Origin: an uncultured Cycloclasticus sp.
GTDB taxonomy: Bacteria > Pseudomonadota > Gammaproteobacteria > Methylococcales > Cycloclasticaceae
Assembly (NCBI GenBank): GCA_913060865.1
Contig: CAJXTU010000003.1
Location: 124,001-188,000 of the forward strand
Direction: 5' to 3'
DNA: 64,000 nt
Under the pieces are notes generated by a model. That model had not been told where the DNA came from and ran no database searches. It worked only from the letters and a program-made list of their open reading frames with translations. Made by a program: the position numbers and the translations under genes. How positions within the stretch are numbered: the first letter of the stretch is position 1; each line of letters starts with the position of its first letter. Below, piece after piece: positions 30,464 to 42,843 of this stretch.

Positions 30464-31111
30464 CTATGATGCCATTAATAAATGACTTTCCATCATATCA
30501 ATTTCTTCTTTACTCATACTTTCTTGGAAAGTTTCACGGCTTGTTACGCGAGCAATATAGTCTTTAATAACTTGAGCTTCTTTTGGTAACTCAATGCCAT
30601 ACAGCGGTAAACGCCATAATAGAGGAGCTAATACCCCATCTACTAATGTAAATTCATCACTTAAAAAGTATTTATTTGCCTCAAACAATGGAATTGCTGC
30701 AATTAGATTTTCCCTTAAAAGTTTTTTCGCTTTTGCTGCTTTTTTCTCACCAGCGTTAACAATATCATCCAATAATGTATACCAATCTTGGTCGATACGA
30801 TGAATCAATAATCGTGAGCGAGCTCTTGAAACAGGGTCAATAGGGTAAAGCGGTGGATGCGGAAAACGTTCATCCAAGTATTCCATAATAATTCTTGAAT
30901 TAAATAGCGCTAAATCTCTATCTATTAAAATAGGTAAGGTTCCGTATGGGTTTAGCTCTTGAAGGTCTTCTGGAAATTCTTTACCGTCGACATATTCAAC
31001 TTCAGCAGATGCACTTTTTTCACACAATATAAAGCGAGCTCTGTGACTGTAGTGGCACAGAGGATCAGCAAAAAGCGTCATAATTGATTTTCTATTAAGT
31101 GCATTTATCAT
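30464..31111 (-). CDS. sspA: Stringent starvation protein A (GST-like)
   Basis: 215 aa; MTLFADPLCHYSHRARFILCEKSA, DLQELNPYGTLPILIDRDLALFNSRIIMEYLDERFPHPPLYPIDPVSRA. Confidence 0.93.
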   Translation of the reverse strand: MINALNRKSIMTLFADPLCHYSHRARFILCEKSASAEVEYVDGKEFPEDLQELNPYGTLPILIDRDLALFNSRIIMEYLDERFPHPPLYPIDPVSRARSRLLIHRIDQDWYTLLDDIVNAGEKKAAKAKKLLRENLIAAIPLFEANKYFLSDEFTLVDGVLAPLLWRLPLYGIELPKEAQVIKDYIARVTSRETFQESMSKEEIDMMESHLLMAS

Positions 31112-31135
31112 TATTTTTTTCCGTTTTATTAAATG

Positions 31136-31168
31136 AAAAAAAGAGCTTTGCGTTTAACACAAAGCTCT
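31136..31168 (-). terminator. Rho-independent terminator after petC
   Basis: Minus strand AGAGCTTTG-TGTTAAACG-CAAAGCTCT followed by TTTTTT. Confidence 0.8.
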
Positions 31169-31190
31169 TCAACTTTAAATTTTTTGGTTC

Positions 31191-31928
31191 TTAATGGATG
31201 TCTTTCCAATATTCTTTCTTTAAGAAATAGAAGACAACCAACATTAGGAATATGAATAGCAGCACTTTCCAGCCTAATCTTTGGCGTTCAAGTTTTGCAG
31301 GCTCACCCATGTAGGTCATAAAATTCACAAGGTCATTCATCGCCTTATCAAATTCCTTTTCGTTCATTCGACCAGGTTCTGATATTTCTAAATGGTCAAT
31401 CACCCTACGCACTGTTCCATCTTCAAGCTCTACATCTTTATAGACTGCTTTTTGTAAACCCTGAAGATCGGATAAAACATTTGGCATTCCAACTTTTGGA
31501 AACAACGCATTATCGACTCCAAATGGACGCGTTTCGTCCACATAGAAGCTTTTAAGGTAGGTATACAACCAGTCTGACCCTCGAGAGCGTGCAATCAATG
31601 ATAAATCTGGTGGATTCACTCCAAACCATTTCTCTGCATCTTTTGGACGCATTGAAATTGTCATGCCATCAAATATTTTTTCACCCGTGAACATTAAATT
31701 AAGCTCTACTAACTCAGGCGGTATTTCCAAGTCTGTAGCCATTCTTGAATATCTAAGTTGCTTGGCTGAATGACAGCTTAAGCAATAGTTCACAAAATAC
31801 TTAGCACCGCGCTGTAAAGACGCTTTGTTATCTAAATTTATTCTTGCAGACTCAAGCGCTATCCCTCCACTCGCTGCGAATAGTTGCGAGGAAAACAATA
31901 CTAATAAGACTATACTTAGTTTTTTCAT
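31191..31928 (-). CDS. petC: Ubiquinol-cytochrome c reductase cytochrome c1
   Basis: 245 aa; CLSCH heme motif, C-terminal TM anchor; in petABC order. Confidence 0.93.
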   Translation of the reverse strand: MKKLSIVLLVLFSSQLFAASGGIALESARINLDNKASLQRGAKYFVNYCLSCHSAKQLRYSRMATDLEIPPELVELNLMFTGEKIFDGMTISMRPKDAEKWFGVNPPDLSLIARSRGSDWLYTYLKSFYVDETRPFGVDNALFPKVGMPNVLSDLQGLQKAVYKDVELEDGTVRRVIDHLEISEPGRMNEKEFDKAMNDLVNFMTYMGEPAKLERQRLGWKVLLFIFLMLVVFYFLKKEYWKDIH

Positions 31929-33151
31929 TTCTCTTCCACCCTTTCTGGAACATGTTTATCTTGCCCAAGATTTGAATAAAATGGCATCAACAAGAAAAAT
32001 GCAAAATAAACAAATGAGAAGAACCTAGAGAACCATGTTCCTACTGCTGTAACAGGTTGCATTCCAAAATAACCTAAACCAATAAAGCTGATACAGAAAG
32101 CTATAATCGCAGCTTTAAAAACTGGGCCTCTGTAGCGTATTGATTTATTTACACCCCTATCCAGCCAGGGTAGTAAAAATAGAATAATAATCGCACCAGC
32201 CATTGCCACCACCCCTAAAAACTTATCGGGTACGGCTCTTAAAATTGCATAAAACGGTGTGAAATACCAAACTGGAGCAATATGCTCAGGTGTTTTCAAA
32301 GGATCCGCAGGAACAAAGTTAGCATGCTCTAAGAAATAACCACCCATTTCTGGCATATAGAAAATAATAAGGGCAAATATAAATAAGAAAACTGCAACGC
32401 CTACTAAATCTTTAACTGTGTAGTAAGGGTGAAAAGGAATACCATCTAAAGGCACGCCTTTATCATCTTTGTGTTTTTTAATTTCGATGCCTTCAGGGTT
32501 GTTTGAACCCACCGCGTGCAATGCCACAATGTGCATAAAGACCAAAATAACCAGCACCAATGGAATTGCAATCACATGGAAAGCGAAGAAACGGTTAAGT
32601 GTCGCATCAGAAATAACATAGTCACCACGTAACCACAGCGCTAAATCTTCACCAACATAAGGAATAGCCCCGAACAGTGACACGATCACTTGCGCGCCCC
32701 AATATGACATTTGACCCCAAGGTAATAAGTAACCCATGAAAGCTTCAGCCATCAAAGCCACGTAAATAATCATTCCAAAGACCCAAACTAATTCACGAGG
32801 TTTTTTAAACGAGCCATAAATTAAACCACGGAACATGTGTAAGTAAACAACAACAAAGAAGGCCGAAGCACCTGTTGAATGCATATAACGGATTAACCAA
32901 CCCCACTCAACATCACGCATGATGTATTCAACAGAGTCGAAGGCCAACTGAGCGTCTGGCTTATAATTAATGGTTAAAAATATTCCTGTGATGATTTGGT
33001 TAACCAGTACCAATATAGCCAACGAACCAAAGTAATACATCCAGTTAAAGTTCTTCGGTGCATAGTATTCAGCAAGGTGCTCGTTCCATACTTTGGTTAA
33101 TGGAAACCTAGCATCCACCCAGCCTAATGCATTTTTTAACATGCCACTCAT
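31925..33151 (-). CDS. petB: Ubiquinol-cytochrome c reductase cytochrome b
   Basis: 408 aa; RYMHSTGASAFFVVVYLHMFRGLIYGS, GYLLPWGQMSYWGAQVI, PEHIAPVWYFTPFYAILRAVPDKFLG. Confidence 0.96.
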   Translation of the reverse strand: MSGMLKNALGWVDARFPLTKVWNEHLAEYYAPKNFNWMYYFGSLAILVLVNQIITGIFLTINYKPDAQLAFDSVEYIMRDVEWGWLIRYMHSTGASAFFVVVYLHMFRGLIYGSFKKPRELVWVFGMIIYVALMAEAFMGYLLPWGQMSYWGAQVIVSLFGAIPYVGEDLALWLRGDYVISDATLNRFFAFHVIAIPLVLVILVFMHIVALHAVGSNNPEGIEIKKHKDDKGVPLDGIPFHPYYTVKDLVGVAVFLFIFALIIFYMPEMGGYFLEHANFVPADPLKTPEHIAPVWYFTPFYAILRAVPDKFLGVVAMAGAIIILFLLPWLDRGVNKSIRYRGPVFKAAIIAFCISFIGLGYFGMQPVTAVGTWFSRFFSFVYFAFFLLMPFYSNLGQDKHVPERVEEK

Positions 33152-33744
33152 TATGCCTGCCCTCCTTCTGAACCAATTAATATTCGGGTATCTGTTACGT
33201 ACTTATGTGGCGGCACGACTAGATTTAATGGTGCTGGAACACCTGCGTAAACACGACCAGACAAATCAAAGAGCGATCCATGACAAGGACAAAAGAAGCC
33301 ACCTTTCCAATCGGCGCCTAAGTCTTCTGGCGCCACTTCTGGTCTAAAAGTTGGTGAACAACCAAGGTGCGTACAGATACCAACGGCCAAGAACACTTCA
33401 GGCTTAATGGAGCGTGTAACGTTTTTGCAAGACTCAGGTTGCTCAGACTCATCTGACCCTGCATCTCTTAGCATATCCGTCATTTCTTCTAACTGAACCA
33501 AAGTTTCTTTAGTACGCTTTAACACCCAAACAGGTTTGCCACGCCATTCAACTCGAATTAACTGCCCTGGCTCTAACTTAGAAATATCCGCCTCAACTGG
33601 TGCACCCGCTGCCTTTGCACGATCACTAGGGTTCATTGACGCTATAAATGGAACGGCCACATAAGCCGCACCAACACCCGTTACTGCAGTAGCAGCAGCC
33701 GTTAAAAACAGACGCCTGCGCTTATCTACTACCTGTTCGCTCAT
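33151..33744 (-). CDS. petA: Ubiquinol-cytochrome c reductase Rieske iron-sulfur subunit
   Basis: 197 aa; TAT-like RRRLFLTAA, CTHLGCSP and FCPCHGSLFD cluster motifs. Confidence 0.96.
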   Translation of the reverse strand: MSEQVVDKRRRLFLTAAATAVTGVGAAYVAVPFIASMNPSDRAKAAGAPVEADISKLEPGQLIRVEWRGKPVWVLKRTKETLVQLEEMTDMLRDAGSDESEQPESCKNVTRSIKPEVFLAVGICTHLGCSPTFRPEVAPEDLGADWKGGFFCPCHGSLFDLSGRVYAGVPAPLNLVVPPHKYVTDTRILIGSEGGQA

Positions 33745-33891
33745 CTAAATCTCCATAAAATCATCGTAAATTACTCGTGCAATTTTCACACAACACTAAT
33801 TCTCAAAATTTTAACATATTTTTATTTTTTTTTGGGGTGCCTAAAACGCTTTAACACAAGATTCTAGTGTCAAATGTTACTTTTTTATAAG

Positions 33892-34977
33892 CTATTTGAT
33901 TATTGAGGCGATCTGCTCAATAAATAATTTATTTTCTGAACTAGAGCCTACCGTCACTCTCAAACATTCTGCTGGAAGCCCTGGAACATTACCCATTTTT
34001 TTAATTAATACGCCAGCTTGCTTTAATGCTTCAAAAACACGTTCCGCAGAGTCTGACAACAAGGAAAATAAAATAAAGTTAGCATCGCTAGGAAAAACAT
34101 TAACCCCTTTTAAAGATGAAAGCCTTTCGAGCAGAACCTCTCTTTGCTTACAGATGACTGCCGCCTGCGCATCAAGGGTACTAATATGCTTGAATGCAAA
34201 TGCAGCTGTTATTTGAGTAAACACATTTATGTTATAGGGCAGACGTATCTTTTCAAACTGACTCGTCAAACGTTGATGCCCCACTAAAAATCCAAGTCGC
34301 AGCCCTGCTAGACCTAGCTTCGACACGGTACGCATAACTAATAACTGCTCATAGTCTTGCGCACGATCCATGAATGTTTTACGTGCAAAAGGCTGATAGG
34401 CTTCATCAATGACCACGAGGCCATTTGATGCTTTCAAAATAGCCAGCAAATCGGCATCGTCAAAGAGGTTTGCGGTTGGGTTATTAGGGTACGATAAAAA
34501 AATAACCGCTGGATTTTTCTCCTTAATAACCGACAGCATCTCCGGTACATTCAAACTAAAGTCTTCATTCAACGGCACACCAATAAAAGGCAAACCCAAT
34601 GAATTGGCTATATGCTGATACATAACAAAACTGGGCGTCGGTGCCATCACACAAGCGTCCTCATTCATTGCCATCAAAATAATCTGGATCAACTCATCAG
34701 AACCATTACCAAGCACAACGCCTAGCTCTGGCGAAATATCAAAACAATCACGCAAGCTAAATACTAACTCTCTGGCCGATGGGTCAGGGTATCTATTAGG
34801 CTCAGCCTTAGATAGCAACTCTAACCACTGTGCTTTCATTTCATCCGGCCATGGAAACGGGTTTTCCATGGCATCTAGCTTCACAAACCCTGTCGATTCA
34901 GGCACGTGATAAGCTGTCATCTTCTGTATTTCAGGACGAATAAGTTCAGACAAACATGGGTTGCTTTTCAATGTCAT
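33892..34977 (-). CDS. hisC: Histidinol-phosphate aminotransferase
   Basis: 361 aa; KLDAMENPFPWP, FLSYPNNPTANLF, RTVSKLGLAGLRLGFLVG; adjacent to hisD/hisG. Confidence 0.94.
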   Translation of the reverse strand: MTLKSNPCLSELIRPEIQKMTAYHVPESTGFVKLDAMENPFPWPDEMKAQWLELLSKAEPNRYPDPSARELVFSLRDCFDISPELGVVLGNGSDELIQIILMAMNEDACVMAPTPSFVMYQHIANSLGLPFIGVPLNEDFSLNVPEMLSVIKEKNPAVIFLSYPNNPTANLFDDADLLAILKASNGLVVIDEAYQPFARKTFMDRAQDYEQLLVMRTVSKLGLAGLRLGFLVGHQRLTSQFEKIRLPYNINVFTQITAAFAFKHISTLDAQAAVICKQREVLLERLSSLKGVNVFPSDANFILFSLLSDSAERVFEALKQAGVLIKKMGNVPGLPAECLRVTVGSSSENKLFIEQIASIIK

Positions 34978-34978
34978 A

Positions 34979-36277
34979 TTAGTGAGTTAGTTTACGATAT
35001 TCTGCAGATTTAGCATGTGCAGTTAAGGCCTCACCACGAGCTAAGATAGACGCTGTATCAACCAATTCAGACGCTCCCGATTGGCTACAATTAATAATAC
35101 TCGTCCGTTTTTGAAAGTCATAAACGCCTAACGGTGATGAAAATCTAGCGGTTCCTGAAGTAGGTAAAACATGATTAGGCCCAGCACAATAATCACCTAG
35201 CGCCTCAGGTGTATATCGACCCATAAAAATAGCACCTGCGTGTTTAATCTCATCCACCCACTCTTCAGCATTTTCCACGGACAACTCTAAGTGCTCAGGC
35301 GCTATCTTATTGATGATTTCAATCGCCTGTTCATTCGTTTGCGCATAAATAAACCCGCCCCTTGACTCTAGTGATGCCTCAATGACATCAGTTCTTTCCA
35401 TCGTTGGAAGTAAGTTACTCATACTTCTTTTTACAGCGTCAATAAAATCAGCATCTAGCGAAATAAGAATTGATTGAGCATTTTCATCGTGCTCAGCTTG
35501 AGAAAATAAATCCATGGCAATCCAGTCTGGATTTGTTTTACCGTCACAAACAATAAGAATTTCGGAAGGTCCCGCAACCATATCAATACCAACTTGACCG
35601 AAAACCATTTTTTTTGCAGTGGCTACAAAAATATTCCCCGGCCCCACTATTTTATCAACAGCAGGCACAGTTTTAGTTCCATAAGCTAGTGCAGCCACAG
35701 CTTGAGCACCCCCAATTCTAATCACCTTATCCACGCCTGCTAACCAGGCTGCCGCTAAAACTAATTGATTCAACTCCCCTTTTGGCGTCGGTGTCACCAT
35801 CACTATTTCAGCAACACCTGCTACCTTGGCAGGGATCACATTCATCAGCACTGATGATGGATACGCTGCCTTTCCACCTGGCACGTAAACTCCAACACGC
35901 TCAACGGCTGTAATTTTTTGGCCCAGTGTATTGCCAAATTCATCGACAAAATCCCACGACTGCATTTTTTGATATTCGGCATAATCACGAATTCTATCCG
36001 CCGCTGTCGTTAGTGCTGCCGATTGCTCTTCACTTAAATTATTCCAAGCCGCTTCTAACTGCTGCCGACCCACTATCAAATCACTCACTGTAGCAGGCCA
36101 TTGATCAAATTCTTGTGTATACGCCAACAGTGCGTTATCGCCCTGTTGACGAACGGCTTCAATGATATCTAAAACTGCCTGATTTATTGATGCATCTTCA
36201 ATTGTATCCCAAGCCAACAAGTCACTGAGTGCTTGACCAAAATCATTATCTGCGGCATCCAATGTCTTTATGTTCAT
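34979..36277 (-). CDS. hisD: Histidinol dehydrogenase
   Basis: 432 aa; [56 protein letters not shown]. Confidence 0.97.
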   Translation of the reverse strand: MNIKTLDAADNDFGQALSDLLAWDTIEDASINQAVLDIIEAVRQQGDNALLAYTQEFDQWPATVSDLIVGRQQLEAAWNNLSEEQSAALTTAADRIRDYAEYQKMQSWDFVDEFGNTLGQKITAVERVGVYVPGGKAAYPSSVLMNVIPAKVAGVAEIVMVTPTPKGELNQLVLAAAWLAGVDKVIRIGGAQAVAALAYGTKTVPAVDKIVGPGNIFVATAKKMVFGQVGIDMVAGPSEILIVCDGKTNPDWIAMDLFSQAEHDENAQSILISLDADFIDAVKRSMSNLLPTMERTDVIEASLESRGGFIYAQTNEQAIEIINKIAPEHLELSVENAEEWVDEIKHAGAIFMGRYTPEALGDYCAGPNHVLPTSGTARFSSPLGVYDFQKRTSIINCSQSGASELVDTASILARGEALTAHAKSAEYRKLTH

Positions 36278-36280
36278 ACT

Positions 36281-36910
36281 TTAGCGCCTATTATCAACCG
36301 CAACTTCTAACTTTTTCACGAGTGACTTGATTTGTGGGTACTTCATTTTCATTGACGCCTTGTTGATCACCAACCTAGAACTGATATCCATAATAAGGTC
36401 CAATGGCTCCATTCCATTTGCCTTTAAGGTATTCCCAGTGTCCACTAAATCAACGATACAGTCAGCCAAGCCAACGATAGGGGCTAGTTCCATAGAGCCA
36501 TATAACTTAATAATTTCTACCTGTTGACCTTTTTTAGCAAAATACTGCTCCGTTAATGACACGTATTTCGACGCTACTCTTATTTTACCGGTTGGTAATT
36601 CTTTCCCCGTCACAATAGCTGTCATTAAACGACACTTTGCAATATTCAGATCCAACGGCTCATAAAGGTTATCACTACGATGCTCCACTAAAGTATCTTT
36701 ACCCGTAATACCCACGTCAGCAGCACCATATTCCACAAATGTCGGCACGTCAGTGGCCCGAATAATGACTAAATTAACCTCTCCACAAATGCTAGGAACA
36801 ATCAATTTTCGTGTTTTAGATAAATCCTCAGATGGCTCAATACCGGCTTCAGCCAGTAAAGGCAGTGTATCCTTTAGGATTCTTCCTTTTGAAATTGCAA
36901 TCGTTAACAT
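36281..36910 (-). CDS. hisG: ATP phosphoribosyltransferase, short form
   Basis: 209 aa; [48 protein letters not shown]. Confidence 0.96.
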   Translation of the reverse strand: MLTIAISKGRILKDTLPLLAEAGIEPSEDLSKTRKLIVPSICGEVNLVIIRATDVPTFVEYGAADVGITGKDTLVEHRSDNLYEPLDLNIAKCRLMTAIVTGKELPTGKIRVASKYVSLTEQYFAKKGQQVEIIKLYGSMELAPIVGLADCIVDLVDTGNTLKANGMEPLDLIMDISSRLVINKASMKMKYPQIKSLVKKLEVAVDNRR

Positions 36911-36914
36911 TGTT

Positions 36915-38183
<1,269 letters not shown>

Positions 38184-38216
38184 CTAATTCACCTAATTTT
38201 ATATTGTTAAATACCA

Positions 38217-38522
38217 CTAAACGATTGGCAATATTTCATCCAGTCCACTAACTCTTGCAATATCAAGCATTTGCTTAGGAATATCTTGAAAAGAAAGAGC
38301 TTGCTCAGATTTTTTAGCCATCACCACCCACTCGACCAACAAAGCCAAACCTGCACTATCCGTTTTATTAACGCCACTTAAGTTAAACACTAGGTCACCC
38401 TCTCCAGAAAAAAAGCGCTGAGAACTTTTCAACAAATCAGCAACCAAACCAAACTCCAAAGCACCTGAGACCTCTATCGTTCCGGCATCGTTTAACTCTA
38501 CTCTTGCAGCACTCATGACCAA
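38217..38522 (-). CDS. mlaB: STAS-domain protein, MlaB-like
   Basis: 101 aa; VNKTDSAGLALLVEWVVMAKKSEQALSFQDIPKQMLDIARVSGLDEIL; in mla cluster. Confidence 0.85.
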   Translation of the reverse strand: MVMSAARVELNDAGTIEVSGALEFGLVADLLKSSQRFFSGEGDLVFNLSGVNKTDSAGLALLVEWVVMAKKSEQALSFQDIPKQMLDIARVSGLDEILPIV

Positions 38523-38550
38523 ATCCAGCCTTTAGCACAACGCATAATGA

Positions 38551-39012
38551 TTATTCCGAGTCACTATTGAACAAAAATTGACCAATAAGCTGCTCCAAGA
38601 CTACCGCCGACTGCGTCAACTCCAGCACACTGCCATTTTTCAACACGTCCTCTTCACCGCCGGGTTCCAAACCAATATATTGCTCGCCTAACAAACCCGC
38701 TGTTAATATGCTGGCGTTTGTATCGGAAGGCAGCTGGTTGTATTTAGTTTCAATATTCATCGTCACCACGGCCTCAAATGTCTCAGAATCAAACTTAATG
38801 CTTTTTACTCGGCCAATATTAACGCCGGCCATTGCAACGGGAGCACGTACTTTCAAACTCCCAATATTTTCGAAGCTTGCCGTAATGTCATAGCCATCTT
38901 CAGTATTCACACTACTTAAATTACTCACTTCCATGGATAAAAAGAACATTGCAACAAAACCAATTGCTACAAAAAAACCTACTAAAATTTCCATCGATCT
39001 TGATATATGCAT
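38551..39012 (-). CDS. mlaD: Phospholipid ABC transporter substrate-binding MCE protein MlaD
   Basis: 153 aa; TM anchor plus MCE domain (VRAPVAMAGVNIGRVKSIKFD, ILTAGLLGEQYIGLEPGG). Confidence 0.94.
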   Translation of the reverse strand: MHISRSMEILVGFFVAIGFVAMFFLSMEVSNLSSVNTEDGYDITASFENIGSLKVRAPVAMAGVNIGRVKSIKFDSETFEAVVTMNIETKYNQLPSDTNASILTAGLLGEQYIGLEPGGEEDVLKNGSVLELTQSAVVLEQLIGQFLFNSDSE

Positions 39013-39014
39013 CT

Positions 39015-39797
39015 TTAGATATCTCCAAACATCAACGCAGTTAAAATAAAATCTAACAATAAAATAGCAAACGCCGAATGAACGACTGTTCGCGTCGTCG
39101 CCCGCCCCACTCCTTCAGATGTTGGTATCGCGTCGTGGCCTTCAAAAATAGCTATCCACGTTACCACCCAACCAAAAACAACACTCTTAATTAAGCCATT
39201 AACAACATCTTCGTCAAAATCAATTTTAGCTTGCATCTGCGACCAAAAACCACCTTCATCAATACCCAGCAAACCCACACCAATAAAATACCCACCTAAC
39301 ACACCAACTGCGCTAAATAAGGTCGCCAAAATTGGCATTGACAATAAACCTGCTAAAAAACGTGGCGCCATAACACGCGCTATTGGATCAACCGCCATCA
39401 TTTCCATACCCGACAGTTGCTCGGTTGCCTTCATCAAACCAATTTCAGCTGTTAGAGCAGACCCTGCACGACCCGCAAATAATAATGCCGTCACCACCGG
39501 CCCTAACTCTCTAATCAGTGAAGCCGACACCATTACGCCCAGCATTCCTTCTGCACCAAAGTCCGACAAGGTATAAAATCCTTGCAAAGCAAGCACCATA
39601 CCGACAAATAACCCCGAAATAACGATCAAAGAAAAGCTCAGTGCACCCACTGAATACATTTGTGCAACTAACAAGCGCGGTCTAACAATCACACTTGGAA
39701 TATTCAATAAAATACTAAAGAAGAAAAGCGACCCTCGGCCCAAACGCTCGAACATTCCTAGCGAAGTAGCCCCTAACCGTTGTAGATAATTTAGCAT
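39015..39797 (-). CDS. mlaE: Phospholipid ABC transporter permease MlaE
   Basis: 260 aa; RELGPVVTALLFAGRAGSALTAEIGLMKATEQLSGMEMMAVDP. Confidence 0.95.
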   Translation of the reverse strand: MLNYLQRLGATSLGMFERLGRGSLFFFSILLNIPSVIVRPRLLVAQMYSVGALSFSLIVISGLFVGMVLALQGFYTLSDFGAEGMLGVMVSASLIRELGPVVTALLFAGRAGSALTAEIGLMKATEQLSGMEMMAVDPIARVMAPRFLAGLLSMPILATLFSAVGVLGGYFIGVGLLGIDEGGFWSQMQAKIDFDEDVVNGLIKSVVFGWVVTWIAIFEGHDAIPTSEGVGRATTRTVVHSAFAILLLDFILTALMFGDI

Positions 39798-39816
39798 AGT
39801 AAATTCGTCCTCATTT

Positions 39817-40626
39817 TTATGCCTCTATGCCTAACAAATCGTTTGCGTACTCTTTAGCCGCATAATGAAAAGGAACTGGCCCATCCGCCATGCCTTGCAT
39901 AAATTGTTGCGTCCATTCTGAGTCTGAGTCTGCCAACTGTTGCGGTGAACCATGCTCGACCACTTTACCACCCGACACGAGATAAATATAATCGGCAATT
40001 GCACAAGTCTCTTTAACATCATGCGAGACAACAATACTAGACAGCCCTAACGCGTCATTTAACAAACGGATCAGCTGCACAAGTACACCCATTGAAATAG
40101 GGTCCTGGCCGGTAAACGGCTCATCATACATAATCATCATAGGGTCCAGCGCGATGGCTCGTGCCAATGCAACTCGCCGCGCCATACCACCTGAAAGCTC
40201 TGCTGGCATTAAATTCCGCGCACCTCGTAAGCCAACCGCATGTAATTTCATCAGTACCAAATGACGAATCATCGACTCTGGCAATTGAGTATGCTCACGT
40301 AATGGAAACGCAACATTATCAAAGACGCTAATATCTGTTAATAGCGCGCCGCTTTGAAAAAGCATCCCCATTTTTTTACGTAACTGGTAAAGCTGCTTAT
40401 GCTTTAGCTGATGTACATTTTGTCCATCCACCTCAATAAAACCAGAAGAAGGTCTTAACTGGCCGCCGATCAACTTCAATAACGTTGTTTTTCCTGTCCC
40501 ACTCGGGCCCATAATAGCCGTTACTTTGCCGCGCTGAATATCCATATCCACGCCATCAAAGATAAGCTTTGACCCGCGAGAAAAGTGGACATCCCTCATT
40601 TTTATTAATGCGTTCGTTTCTGACAA
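39817..40626 (-). CDS. mlaF: Phospholipid ABC transporter ATP-binding protein MlaF
   Basis: 269 aa; Walker A GPSGTGKT, signature LSGGMARRVALARAIALDP, MIMYDEPFTGQDP. Confidence 0.95.
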   Translation of the reverse strand: MSETNALIKMRDVHFSRGSKLIFDGVDMDIQRGKVTAIMGPSGTGKTTLLKLIGGQLRPSSGFIEVDGQNVHQLKHKQLYQLRKKMGMLFQSGALLTDISVFDNVAFPLREHTQLPESMIRHLVLMKLHAVGLRGARNLMPAELSGGMARRVALARAIALDPMMIMYDEPFTGQDPISMGVLVQLIRLLNDALGLSSIVVSHDVKETCAIADYIYLVSGGKVVEHGSPQQLADSDSEWTQQFMQGMADGPVPFHYAAKEYANDLLGIEA

Positions 40627-40859
40627 TTTCGCTTCCCTAGTCTATTTCCGTCACACTAGTGTGACTCGAAAAATATGTCTAAAATAGATCAAGCATTGTC
40701 CTCACCTTAGTATTACACGTCAATCTGAACTTCCAATATTTACCGCATAAGCTATAAAATTATTTAAATCTCTTGTTTCACTGCTTAATCTATTAGAAAT
40801 CAATCATTATATGCGACAATAATTCTTGTTTTAACTAACTCGATTCGCCTTACACCCTT

Positions 40860-41837
40860 ATGCTTCTATTTTCAGCTGCTCTTCTGGCAGGCTTCTTCTT
40901 TTTGATATTTTCTGCCGATTTTTTCGTCAAAGGCACCTCAGCTATTGCTCGAAACCTCGGTGTATCACCCTTAATCATTGGCCTAACCATTGTAGGGTTA
41001 GGCACATCAGCGCCTGAGATGTTGGTCGCGGGGATGGCTTCAATTCAGGGTAACAACGGATTAGCAACAGGAAATGCTATTGGTTCAAATATTGCCAATA
41101 TCGGTTTAGTGCTCGGCTCAACTGCGCTATTTACACCTATCTTAATAAAGTCTTCATTACTTAAACGAGAGTTACCTCTATTATTAACTATTTCTATCAT
41201 CAGCTACCTTTTAGTGATTGATGGAGATTTATCAAGATTAGACGGACTTATTCTAATAGCCGGGCTAGCGGCCTTCCTTTATTGGTTATTTCGTAGCGCC
41301 CAACAAAATAAGCGGCAAAATGCTGATGCGCTCGCAACGGAGTTTGAGGATGAGATTCCCACTGACTTAAGCAATAGATCAGCCTTTTTATACGCGATAA
41401 CAGGGCTCACCGGACTGATTGTGAGTTCGAAATTACTCGTTTGGGCCGCTGTCAACATAGCCGTAGCCTTCGGCGTCAGTGATTTAGTCATTGGGTTAAC
41501 GATCATCGCCATCGGCACTAGCCTGCCTGAATTAGCTGCATCTATTATGAGCGTCGTCAAAAAAGAACCTGATCTAGCGGTTGGTAATATAATTGGCTCA
41601 AACGCTTTTAATTTATTAGCCGTGCTTTGCCTACCAGGGCTGATCCGACCAGGTCTGGTGGAGACTCAACTTATTTCTCGCGACTTCCCCATAATGCTAG
41701 GCCTTACTTTGTTGTTGCTACTGTTCTCCTATAGCGCTAATGGCGAACCAAAGATCAATCGTTTAAAAGGCGCTACTTTTATGATATTTTTCGTCGGTTA
41801 CCTTAGCAAGGTATACTTAGATACGATTGGAATTTAG
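40860..41837 (+). CDS. yrbG: Calcium/sodium antiporter (CaCA family, YrbG)
   Basis: 325 aa; GLGTSAPEMLV...GNAIGSNIANIGLVLG and AIGTSLPELAASI...GNIIGSNAFNLLAV repeats. Confidence 0.93.
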   Translation: MLLFSAALLAGFFFLIFSADFFVKGTSAIARNLGVSPLIIGLTIVGLGTSAPEMLVAGMASIQGNNGLATGNAIGSNIANIGLVLGSTALFTPILIKSSLLKRELPLLLTISIISYLLVIDGDLSRLDGLILIAGLAAFLYWLFRSAQQNKRQNADALATEFEDEIPTDLSNRSAFLYAITGLTGLIVSSKLLVWAAVNIAVAFGVSDLVIGLTIIAIGTSLPELAASIMSVVKKEPDLAVGNIIGSNAFNLLAVLCLPGLIRPGLVETQLISRDFPIMLGLTLLLLLFSYSANGEPKINRLKGATFMIFFVGYLSKVYLDTIGI

Positions 41838-41859
41838 CCTAACCAAACACTGAATATGT

Positions 41860-42843
41860 ATGCCCAATAAAAACAGTCACCGAACGCAACTAAAACAACT
41901 CGGTTTAGCCGTTATTAAAACTGAAGCTGAGGCCATTTCGAAGCTCACTCAGCATGTTGATGAGCATTTTATCGATGCATGCGAGCTCATGCTTCAATGC
42001 CAAGGCAAGGTCGCTGTTATCGGCATGGGCAAATCAGGGCATGTTGGCAATAAAATTGCCGCCACACTCGCCAGTACTGGCACGCCTGCGTTCTTTGTTC
42101 ACCCGGGTGAGGCCAGTCATGGCGACCTTGGAATGATTACCAAGAATGATGTAGCATTGGCGCTATCGAATTCAGGTGAAACAGGAGAGGTACTAACCAT
42201 TTTACCTATTCTAAAACGCCTTGGGGTTCCACTCATCTCGATCACCGGCAACCCAAGCTCAACTTTGGCCACTAGATCTGACGCCGCTATCAACGCAAGT
42301 ACCGATAAAGAGGCTTGCCCATTAGGATTAGCACCCACATCAAGCACAACCGCCGCCCTTGTGATGGGTGATGCTTTGGCTATCGCATTACTTGAAGCCC
42401 GTGGTTTTACAGAAGCTGACTTCGCCCTATCCCACCCTGGTGGAAGCCTTGGAAGGCGGCTGTTACTTCACGTTAACGACGTTATGCATAAAGGTAAAGA
42501 GATCCCCGTTATCGAACAAACTGCTCTCGTTAGCTCAGCCTTGCTCGAGATGACCGAAAAGAAATTGGGCATGACAGCCATTGTTAACCAGCAGGGCCAT
42601 TTAACCGGCATATTTACTGACGGCGATTTGCGACGTATGCTTGAAAACAATACCGACATACATACCACAACAATTCAGCAAGTTATGACTCAGGGCGGAG
42701 CAACTATCAGCCCTGATAAGCTAGCCGTTGAAGCACTACAATTAATGCAGGACAAAAAAATTAACGCACTATTAGTCACCGATAACAATAAACTGGTTGG
42801 CGCACTCAACATGCACGACATGTTGAAGGCCGGTTTGTCATGA
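41860..42843 (+). CDS. kdsD: D-arabinose 5-phosphate isomerase (SIS plus 2x CBS)
   Basis: 327 aa; GKVAVIGMGKSGHVGNKIAATLASTGTPAFFVHPGEASHGDLGMI, C-terminal CBS pair. Confidence 0.95.
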   Translation: MPNKNSHRTQLKQLGLAVIKTEAEAISKLTQHVDEHFIDACELMLQCQGKVAVIGMGKSGHVGNKIAATLASTGTPAFFVHPGEASHGDLGMITKNDVALALSNSGETGEVLTILPILKRLGVPLISITGNPSSTLATRSDAAINASTDKEACPLGLAPTSSTTAALVMGDALAIALLEARGFTEADFALSHPGGSLGRRLLLHVNDVMHKGKEIPVIEQTALVSSALLEMTEKKLGMTAIVNQQGHLTGIFTDGDLRRMLENNTDIHTTTIQQVMTQGGATISPDKLAVEALQLMQDKKINALLVTDNNKLVGALNMHDMLKAGLS